Part shown: in pieces, positions 6,506 through 11,491 of the stretch
Numbering within the stretch: position 1 is the stretch's first letter
How the letters are laid out: every line of letters starts with the position of its first letter
NCBI GenBank assembly: GCA_964598245.1
Contig: CAZRAX010000018.1
Location: 1-11,491 of the forward strand
Direction of reading: 5' to 3'
Length of the DNA: 11,491 bases
From: JAACPR01 sp964598245
GTDB lineage: Bacteria > Patescibacteriota > Minisyncoccia > Phycocordibacterales > JAACPR01
The notes under the pieces: model-generated
Database searches by the model: none
What the model was told of the DNA's origin: nothing
What the model saw: the letters and a program-made list of their open reading frames with translations, nothing else
Position numbers and translations under genes: made by a program

Positions 6506-7426
6506 ATGGCGCCAAATCTCTATAAAAATCAATCAGAAAATATTACTAAGACATGGCTTTTAATGTCTGTGTTCTTCGTGCTAATTATGTTTCTTGGGTG
6601 GTTTGCTAGTTATTATTTTGGAAATGCTTTAATTTTCTATTTTGCTCTCGCCTTTAGTTTAATAATGCCAATTATTAGTTATTGGAATTCTGCTTCAATT
6701 GTGTTGAAAATTAGTGGTGCTAGACCAGCTAATAAAGAAGAATTTTATGATTTATATACAATAACCGAAAATCTATCTATTACCGCTGGCTTACCAATGC
6801 CGAAATTGTATGTAATTAATGATTCAGTTCCGAATGCTTTTGCAACTGGTAGAAATAAAGAACATGGTGTTGTTGCTGTGACAACAGGACTTTTGCAAAC
6901 TTTAGAAAAAAATGAATTAGAGGGGGTAATCGCCCACGAGTTAGCACATATTGGAAATCGAGATATTTTACTTCAAACAGTAGTCGTGATTTTGGTTGGA
7001 TTGGTCACAATGCTTGCTGATATTTTTATTCGAATGACTATTTTTGGTGGTAGAGATAATAAACCCGATGGCAAATTGGGAATGATTTTGTTAATAATTG
7101 GAATTATTTTGATGATTTTATCACCAATTATTGCAACAATTATTCAATTAATGATTTCTCGCAAGAGGGAATTTCTAGCTGATGCAACTGGGGCTATGAT
7201 GACTCGTTATCCAGAGGGTCTAGCAAGTGCATTAGAAAAAATTTCTGGTTATTCAAGTGGCCGTAAAATGCAAAAAGCTAATCATGCAACAGCGCATATG
7301 TTTTTTGCTAGCCCATTTGGTGAACATGGCAGAGGTAAAAAACATAATTTTCTAAATAAACTTTTTTCAACCCACCCACCAATAGAAGAAAGAGTTGCTA
7401 AATTAAGAGGTTTAAAAACTGAGTAA
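6506..7426 (+). CDS. htpX: HtpX-type membrane zinc metalloprotease (M48B), 306 residues
   Basis: HtpX is an inner-membrane zinc protease that degrades misfolded or damaged membrane proteins. The zinc site is complete: H144, E145 and H148 in HELAHIGNRD, and third ligand E222 in REFLADATGA. Four hydrophobic segments match the family: two before the catalytic site (about 16-37 and 40-63) and two between HELAH and the third ligand (about 155-180 and 190-217). The conserved PKLYVINDSVPNAFATG precedes the active site, and the C-terminal LFSTHPPIEERVAKLR is the usual ending. The length is close to the family norm. No Shine-Dalgarno site is present at the ATG, which has a very short predicted leader. 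The gene converges on the minus-strand gene beyond 7470. Confidence 0.96.
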   Translation: MAPNLYKNQSENITKTWLLMSVFFVLIMFLGWFASYYFGNALIFYFALAFSLIMPIISYWNSASIVLKISGARPANKEEFYDLYTITENLSITAGLPMPKLYVINDSVPNAFATGRNKEHGVVAVTTGLLQTLEKNELEGVIAHELAHIGNRDILLQTVVVILVGLVTMLADIFIRMTIFGGRDNKPDGKLGMILLIIGIILMILSPIIATIIQLMISRKREFLADATGAMMTRYPEGLASALEKISGYSSGRKMQKANHATAHMFFASPFGEHGRGKKHNFLNKLFSTHPPIEERVAKLRGLKTE

Positions 7427-7464
7427 TTTTTTAAAAATTAAGTTATTTTGTTTTAAATAATGAA

Positions 7465-7502
7465 AAGAAAAAAGGCCTCGTCGCATAAAGCGGCGAGGCC
7501 TT
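7465..7502 (-). terminator. strong intrinsic terminator of the minus-strand gene
   Basis: A 13-bp inverted repeat pairs 7472-7484 with 7490-7502 (arm AAGGCCTCG.. with one G-T pair) around the loop ATAAA. Read on the minus strand the hairpin is followed by a run of six T and a further T-rich stretch, which is a canonical terminator. Read on the plus strand it is followed by TTGTTG, so it is a poorer stop for htpX. It lies 15 bases beyond the stop codon of the minus-strand gene. Confidence 0.9.
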
Positions 7503-7517
7503 GTTGAAAAGAAGTTC

Positions 7518-8252
7518 TTAGGCTTCGTTCCTCCGGACGAAACCTGACCAACTGGAATACCGACCGAAATCAATACCCGTTTCCACTCTTTTTCTACGGA
7601 CTTCCTTAAACGACAGCCCACAGGAATCGACTTGTAATCGGGTGTTGAATGCATACCCGTTACAATCCTTCGCTGGCTTGTACAAATCGCCGGCGAAGTT
7701 TGGCAGGACCACTGTCCTGATTGCCTCAGCCATGTGATGAGGCTGAGTTAGAAAGTGAACTGCGAAGAATAGCAGTCCACTAAAGGAGTCAATCGGAAAT
7801 TCTCGATATTCTCCCGCCGTTTCTTTCTGCATTTTCATTTTTGCTGAAAGTGGACTATGGACCCACCTCCCAGCAGTATTGATTGGAAACATGATAAAGG
7901 GCCAATCCTTTCTGCTTTTGCAATCCTCGAGACACTTTTGGGTGTACTCGTCGATTTCCAAATTTCCAATCATTCGCCCGTCCAGTGGACGATGTAGATG
8001 GAGTATTCCTGACACCTTTTTCAACAGCTGATGAACAGCCATGTCGTAACGGCTACTCAACATTTTACTGTCGACGGAGACCGCAATTCCGGTGATATCG
8101 AGATCGTCCGTCAGATGTGGGAATTCCACATCTGGATAGTTGATTCCGAGAATCTCCGAGATCGCCCTCATCTGTTTTTTGGGGTGAATCGGGGTAATCA
8201 CTGACAGTCGTAGTGCCAGTGATGCATCATCCTGCCTTGTCTTTGTTATCAT
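7518..8252 (-). CDS. hypothetical protein of unusual composition, 244 residues
   Basis: I do not recognise this protein. It is predicted soluble, with no signal peptide or membrane helix, a basic C-terminus (KEVRRKRVETG, VRRNEA) and several histidines (HPKK, HLHRPL, HFLTQPHH). IMFPINTAGRW and FSGLLFFAVHFL are its most hydrophobic parts. Cysteines near CLEDC and DSCGL show no clear zinc-binding arrangement. The reading frame is well supported: GGA AAT repeats form a good Shine-Dalgarno site 7 bases before the ATG, and a strong terminator follows the TAA. Its DNA differs sharply from the rest: one sampled line (7561-7620) is 28 of 60 G+C, against 12 of 60 in murC (8581-8640). That suggests recent transfer or unusual selection on codons. 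It stands alone between two plus-strand groups, converging on htpX and diverging from murC. Confidence 0.8.
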   Translation of the reverse strand: MITKTRQDDASLALRLSVITPIHPKKQMRAISEILGINYPDVEFPHLTDDLDITGIAVSVDSKMLSSRYDMAVHQLLKKVSGILHLHRPLDGRMIGNLEIDEYTQKCLEDCKSRKDWPFIMFPINTAGRWVHSPLSAKMKMQKETAGEYREFPIDSFSGLLFFAVHFLTQPHHMAEAIRTVVLPNFAGDLYKPAKDCNGYAFNTRLQVDSCGLSFKEVRRKRVETGIDFGRYSSWSGFVRRNEA

Positions 8253-8256
8253 TTTA

Positions 8257-8273
8257 TTTCCTTTTATTTCCTT
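8257..8273 (-). promoter_or_regulatory. ribosome binding site with a tandem 10-base repeat
   Basis: Read on the minus strand, GGAAATAAAA occurs twice in tandem (plus-strand 8252-8261 and 8262-8271), directly before the ATG. The nearer AAGGA core is 7 bases from the start, the farther one 17. It is the only clean Shine-Dalgarno site in the window, and it fixes the start of the minus-strand gene. Confidence 0.7.
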
Positions 8274-8305
8274 TTCTACATCATCCTCAAGAGGTGAGGA
8301 TAAGG

Positions 8306-8328
8306 AAAATAAGACTTAAAATAAGACT
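8306..8328. repeat. 11-base direct repeat, period 12
   Basis: AAAATAAGACT occurs at 8306-8316 and again at 8318-8328, separated by one T. The period of 12 is near one helical turn, so a protein could contact both copies on one face. It lies in the loop of the long X-Y hairpin of the minus-strand leader. It may be an operator or chance in AT-rich DNA. Confidence 0.5.
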
Positions 8329-8371
8329 CATTTTTCTTACCCTCACTTTTTTCAAAGAACTTGTATTAGAC

Positions 8372-8400
8372 TATTTAATCATATTATTCTATTTTGTAAA
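8372..8400 (-). promoter_or_regulatory. candidate promoter of the minus-strand gene (TTTACA-17-TAAATA)
   Basis: On the minus strand TTTACA (8400-8395) and TAAATA (8377-8372) are 17 bases apart. The predicted start is near 8365, which would give a leader of about 113 bases containing the paired segments at 8346-8283. Both boxes deviate from consensus and the region is very AT-rich. Confidence 0.35.
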
Positions 8401-8470
8401 TAGTGAACAAGTTTAATTAAAATTAATCAAAATTTTAGACTTATTTAAATATTATTTAATATCTATTTTT

Positions 8471-8476
8471 TATAAT
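8471..8476 (+). promoter_or_regulatory. -10 element (TATAAT) for murC, probably leaderless
   Basis: A T-run followed by TATAAT at 8471-8476 puts the start of transcription near 8483, the A of the murC ATG. No Shine-Dalgarno site is present, consistent with a leaderless mRNA. The flanking DNA is so AT-rich that other -10 choices exist. Confidence 0.45.
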
Positions 8477-8482
8477 TTAATT

Positions 8483-9853
8483 ATGAAAAAACAAAAAATA
8501 TTTTTTATTGGTATTGGTGGAAAAGGATTAAACGGTATTGCAAAAATTTGTCTTCAAAAAAATTATCAAGTCTCTGGCGTTGATAAAAATAAAAAACCAG
8601 AAATTGAATCTTTAAAAAAAGATGGAGCAAAAATTTATCACAGACATCTTCAAAAAAATATTACTAAAGATATAGATTTGGTTGTTTATTCTTCTTTAAT
8701 TAAAGATGATTGCCCTGAAATTATAAAAGCTAAAAAACTTGGTATTCCAATTATGAAAAGATCAAAATTTCTTGGCCAATTAACAAAAAATGATTTTAGA
8801 ATTGCTATCTCAGGTAGCCACGGAAAGAGTACTACAACAGCAATTTTGGGAATTAGTATGATTAATTCTGGTATCGACGCTTCCATTTATGGCGGCGCTT
8901 ATGCTAGAGAGTTTGATGGATATAATCATCTTGGTAAAACAAATTATAGTATTATTGAATCATGTGAATTTGATAGATCGTTTTTCAATTTAGTCGGCAA
9001 TACGACAATTATTACTTCAATCGAAAAAAGTCATTTAGAATATTTTAAAGATGAAAATGAAATGATTGAGGCTTTTAGAAAATATTTTTTAATGCATAAA
9101 GAAAATTCTTTAATTATTGCTAATGGCGATGATATTAATATTCGATACAGTACTAATAAAATTAGAGCCAGAGTAACATATTTTGGTTTTAATAATCAAA
9201 ATGATTATGTAGTAAGAGTTCATCAACAAGATCCAAGTGGTTCAATTTTCTCAATCTATAAAGATCAAGAAGTAATTTTAGAAAATCTAAAAATTTATAT
9301 TCCCGGTGATTATAATATTAAAAATTTTGCTGCTTGTGCGATTTTAATGTATGAATTGGGGTTACCACTACACGGGATTTTCAAAACAGCTGAAAGTTTT
9401 AGTGGTGTTGGACGAAGATTCGAAGTGCACCAAGCAAGAACTGGACAAATTTTAATAGATGATTTTGCACATCATCCCAGTCAGGTTAAGAGTTTATTTA
9501 AAGGCATTAAACAATTTTATCCAGACAAAAAAGTTTATGCGGTTTTTGAACCTCGTCAATTTAATTTAATTAAAAATTTTTTGAGAGAATACGGTAGTGC
9601 TTTTGATCAGGCGGATGAAGTGATTGTTACTGATATTTTACCAGCTCTTAATGATACAAAAAAAGATATTGAAAGTTTAGAAACAAAAGATGTTATTAAT
9701 TCAATCAGGGTTTATTCTCAAAAACCAACAATTAAAATAAATAATTATGAAAAAATTTATCAATATTTGAAAGAAAAAACAGATTATAATTCAGTTATTA
9801 CAACAATTGGAGCGGGTGATATTTACAAAGTTAAAGACAAATTTTTAGTTTAA
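8483..9853 (+). CDS. murC: UDP-N-acetylmuramate--L-alanine ligase, 456 residues
   Basis: MurC adds L-alanine to UDP-MurNAc using ATP, the first step in building the peptidoglycan stem peptide, in the cytoplasm. The three Mur ligase domains are visible: an N-terminal UDP-binding Rossmann fold starting FFIGIGGKG (10-15), the ATP-binding central domain with P-loop GSHGKST (111-117), ESCEFDRSFF and SIEKSHLEYF, and a C-terminal domain with DDFAHHP (326-332), the MurC hallmark. Some motif positions are unusual: K14 in the glycine motif, where a small or hydrophobic residue is common, and a serine where GTHGKTTT is usual. The related recycling ligase Mpl shares the fold; the DDFAHHPSQ motif, the length and the adjacent murD favour MurC. 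A predicted leaderless transcript starts at its ATG. The gap to murD is 15 bases. Confidence 0.92.
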   Translation: MKKQKIFFIGIGGKGLNGIAKICLQKNYQVSGVDKNKKPEIESLKKDGAKIYHRHLQKNITKDIDLVVYSSLIKDDCPEIIKAKKLGIPIMKRSKFLGQLTKNDFRIAISGSHGKSTTTAILGISMINSGIDASIYGGAYAREFDGYNHLGKTNYSIIESCEFDRSFFNLVGNTTIITSIEKSHLEYFKDENEMIEAFRKYFLMHKENSLIIANGDDINIRYSTNKIRARVTYFGFNNQNDYVVRVHQQDPSGSIFSIYKDQEVILENLKIYIPGDYNIKNFAACAILMYELGLPLHGIFKTAESFSGVGRRFEVHQARTGQILIDDFAHHPSQVKSLFKGIKQFYPDKKVYAVFEPRQFNLIKNFLREYGSAFDQADEVIVTDILPALNDTKKDIESLETKDVINSIRVYSQKPTIKINNYEKIYQYLKEKTDYNSVITTIGAGDIYKVKDKFLV

Positions 9854-9868
9854 GGTAATATATAAATT

Positions 9869-11236
9869 ATGAAAAAAGTAGCAGTCATAGGTTTTGGAGT
9901 TAGTGGGCAAGCAATTTCTAGATATTTTATTAATAAAAAATATCAAGTTTTCTTATTTGAAACTAAGAAAAAAGTAGATTTTAATGATGAGATTTTGCAA
10001 CAATTTCCTGAAGTTGATTTTAATTTTGAAACTAATGATTTTGATGAATCAAATTTTGATTTGATTATGATAAGTCCTGGCGTCCCTTTAGATTTGCCTG
10101 TTTTAATTCGTGCCAAACAAAAAAATATTCCAATTAAAAACGATGTAACTTTATTCATTGAAAATTGGCGAGGAAGCGGTCCTATTGTTGGAGTAACTGG
10201 TTCCAACGGTAAAACAACTATTGTTAATCTTTTATATCAGTATATAAAACAGATTGGAGAAAAAGTTGTCTTGGCTGGTAATATTGGGAACTCTCCACTT
10301 GATGAACTTGGAAAACATCCGCAGGGTACAATTATTATTTTAGAGTTATCTAGTTATCAGTTAGAGTCTTTTGATACAAGTCACTATTTGGATATTTGTT
10401 TAATTTCTAATCTTAGTTCAAATCATTTGGACAGATATGGAGGAAGTATGGATAAATATGCAGAAGCAAAAATGAGGGGGATTGATAATCAGAAAACCAA
10501 AACTATTATTTGCGGTGATGACTTTGGAATCAAAAAATATGTTCTACCAAAATTAAAAGCCAAAAATGTTTCTTTGGTTTCTTTAGAAACTTCTTCTGAT
10601 CAAATTTTTAATAATGGAGTGTACAGTAACGAAGACGGTGATTTGTTTGTTTTTTATGATAATAAATCAAAAATTGTATTCAGTGATGTAAGTAATCGTC
10701 AACTAGTTGGTCTTCATAATTTGTATAACATTGCCATGGTTTATGCTATTTTGTCAGAATTAAATATCAATCTAAATCGCTCAGAAATTATTAGAAAATT
10801 TAAAGGATTAGAACATCGAATTGAATTTGTTCGTGAAATTAATGGTGTGAAATACATCAATGATTCAAAATCCTCAAGCCCTGAAGCAACCAGAGTGGCC
10901 CTGGAGTCAGTTTCTAATGATAAAAATATTGTTTTAATTTTAGGTGGTAATGATAAAGGCATGAGTTTTAATTCTTTAGTGCCAGTTGTTGAGGAGAGTG
11001 TAAAAGTAATTTTTCTATTGCCTGGTGAAATTGAAACTAAAATTAAAAAAACTTTTTCTGATTTAAATATTGAAATCATTAATGTTGAAAATCTTGAGCA
11101 AGCAATTAGTAGAGCAAATATGGTAGCTCAAAAAGGGGATGTGGTTTTGTTATCGCCTTCTGCAACTAGTTTTAAACTTTATAAAAACTACGAAGAAAGG
11201 GGAGAACATTTTAAAGAAATAGTTAATAATTTGTAA
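9869..11236 (+). CDS. murD: UDP-N-acetylmuramoyl-L-alanine--D-glutamate ligase, 455 residues
   Basis: MurD adds D-glutamate to UDP-MurNAc-L-Ala, the step after MurC. The N-terminal domain begins VAVIGFGVSGQA and includes ISPGVP. The central ATPase domain has the P-loop GSNGKTT (111-117), AGNIGNSP, the ELSSYQLE motif, ISNLSSNHLDRYG and YAEAK with K201, the likely carbamylated lysine. The C-terminal domain has GLEHRIEFV, NDSKSSSP (from N331), GGNDKG, LLSPSATSF and ERGEHF. The NDSKATN of most MurD enzymes is changed to NDSKSSSP. It follows murC by 15 bases and probably shares its mRNA. AAGGT overlapping the murC stop lies 13 bases before the ATG, too far to be a strong Shine-Dalgarno site. The neighbours ftsW, murG and mraY of the usual cell-wall cluster are not in view. 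Confidence 0.95.
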   Translation: MKKVAVIGFGVSGQAISRYFINKKYQVFLFETKKKVDFNDEILQQFPEVDFNFETNDFDESNFDLIMISPGVPLDLPVLIRAKQKNIPIKNDVTLFIENWRGSGPIVGVTGSNGKTTIVNLLYQYIKQIGEKVVLAGNIGNSPLDELGKHPQGTIIILELSSYQLESFDTSHYLDICLISNLSSNHLDRYGGSMDKYAEAKMRGIDNQKTKTIICGDDFGIKKYVLPKLKAKNVSLVSLETSSDQIFNNGVYSNEDGDLFVFYDNKSKIVFSDVSNRQLVGLHNLYNIAMVYAILSELNINLNRSEIIRKFKGLEHRIEFVREINGVKYINDSKSSSPEATRVALESVSNDKNIVLILGGNDKGMSFNSLVPVVEESVKVIFLLPGEIETKIKKTFSDLNIEIINVENLEQAISRANMVAQKGDVVLLSPSATSFKLYKNYEERGEHFKEIVNNL

Positions 11237-11238
11237 TT

Positions 11239-11491
11239 ATGAAAAAAAGAATTTGGAAAATATTAAAATGGTTAAGGGTTTTTATTATTTATAGATTTTT
11301 TAAAAAAACTACATATGGAGTAAGGACTATTATAACTGATAATCAAAAAATATTTTTGATAAAGCACCCATATGATAATTTTTGGGTTTTACCAGGTGGT
11401 GGAAAGGATAAAAATGAAACTGAATTTGAAACAGCAAAAAGAGAGTGTGAAGAAGAGGCGGGGATAATTATTTCGGGTGAATTAAAAAAAC
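11239..11491 (+). CDS. Nudix hydrolase, N-terminal 84 residues (cut by the window edge)
   Basis: Nudix enzymes hydrolyse nucleoside diphosphates linked to another group, such as oxidised nucleotides, dinucleoside polyphosphates or nucleotide sugars. The visible part carries a complete Nudix box starting at G54: G, five residues, E60, seven residues, then RECEEEAGI ending at I76. WVLPGGG precedes it in the usual way. The first 25 residues are basic and hydrophobic (LRVFIIYRFF), which could be an extra N-terminal helix; this is longer than a minimal Nudix domain start. The ATG is 2 bases after the murD stop with no Shine-Dalgarno site, so it is probably the third gene of the murC-murD transcript. 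The substrate cannot be told from this fragment. Confidence 0.88.
   Translation, partial: MKKRIWKILKWLRVFIIYRFFKKTTYGVRTIITDNQKIFLIKHPYDNFWVLPGGGKDKNETEFETAKRECEEEAGIIISGELKK

Larger units (their letters stand above)
8253..8365 (-). promoter_or_regulatory. structured 5' leader with two mutually exclusive hairpins
   Basis: On the minus-strand RNA, segment X (8346-8336, GUGAGGGUAAG) can pair along all 11 bases, with one G-U, to segment Y (8304-8294, CUUAUCCUCAC). Part of Y (8301-8296, AUCCUC) can instead pair with segment Z (8288-8283, GAGGAU) in a 6-bp hairpin with a 7-base loop. The two structures share Y and cannot form together. In addition AUUUUCCUU (8310-8302) is complementary over 7 bases to the AAGGAAA of the ribosome binding site. 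This is the layout expected of a translational switch or attenuator. No known riboswitch aptamer or leader peptide is recognised, and chance pairing in such biased sequence cannot be excluded. Confidence 0.45.

Noticed and set aside
7412..7654. Minus-strand open frame of 80 residues overlapping the end of the 244-residue gene
   Set aside because: It shares DNA with the better supported frame, which has the ribosome binding site and starts far upstream. It also runs through the terminator hairpin and into htpX.
7472..8346. A mobile element around the GC-rich gene
   Set aside because: I found no terminal inverted repeats, target-site duplication or transposase or integrase motifs. The hairpin at 7472-7502 works as a terminator and has no matching copy at the other side.
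8213..8416. Plus-strand open frame of 67 residues beginning inside the minus-strand gene
   Set aside because: It lies antisense to the 5' end and leader of the minus-strand gene, has no ribosome binding site or promoter, and its composition (PFLHHP, FFLTLTFF) looks like translated AT-rich noncoding DNA.
9943..11079. Minus-strand open frames opposite murD (87 and 112 residues)
   Set aside because: They are antisense shadows of a gene with complete Mur ligase motifs, and have no start signals of their own.
58..11236. Recoded UGA (as in some Patescibacteria groups) suggested by all complete genes ending in TAA
   Set aside because: No gene contains an in-frame UGA and tryptophan and glycine use their normal codons, so the TAA preference is explained by AT bias alone.
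1..11491. CRISPR array, tRNA or rRNA genes
   Set aside because: No regularly spaced repeats, cloverleaf folds or rRNA signature sequences were seen on either strand.

Overview
This window reads as an AT-rich bacterial chromosome segment, most likely from a Patescibacteria (CPR, Parcubacteria-like) genome. That placement is an inference. It rests on the strong A/T codon bias, the near absence of Shine-Dalgarno sites, the very short or absent mRNA leaders, the use of TAA by every complete gene, and the mix of genes: a membrane-less type IV secretion-type ATPase, an enlarged NDP kinase, LemA next to HtpX, and a beta-CASP nuclease. No in-frame UGA suggests a recoded genetic code.

Layout, left to right. 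(1) 1-3838, plus strand: a possible tail of an upstream gene, a small acidic hypothetical protein, a 937-residue FtsK/VirD4/HerA-type ATPase, and ndk. These are tightly packed and the last two overlap by 8 bases. (2) 3839-4090: an intergenic region holding a self-contained small RNA gene. It has a promoter with a 17-base spacer, a closed-stem RNA of about 120 bases and a perfect 12-bp terminator hairpin. I could not assign it to a family; its shape is loosely like 6S RNA. (3) 4091-7426, plus strand: a small DUF2238-like membrane protein overlapping a beta-CASP metallo-beta-lactamase RNase, then lemA and htpX, each with its own -10 element. (4) 7427-8482: a minus-strand gene of unknown function with much higher GC than its surroundings. 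It has its own strong terminator, the only clean Shine-Dalgarno site in the window, and a leader that can form two mutually exclusive hairpins. (5) 8483-11491, plus strand: murC and murD of peptidoglycan precursor synthesis, then a Nudix hydrolase cut by the window edge.

Most of the content is housekeeping: cell wall precursors, nucleotide pools, RNA turnover and membrane protein quality control. The two parts not explained by ordinary annotation are the small RNA gene at about 3912-4062 and the compositionally foreign minus-strand gene with its structured leader at 7472-8400. The recurring promoter signature on the plus strand is a T-run followed by an extended -10, TGnTAnAAT, usually without a recognisable -35 box.
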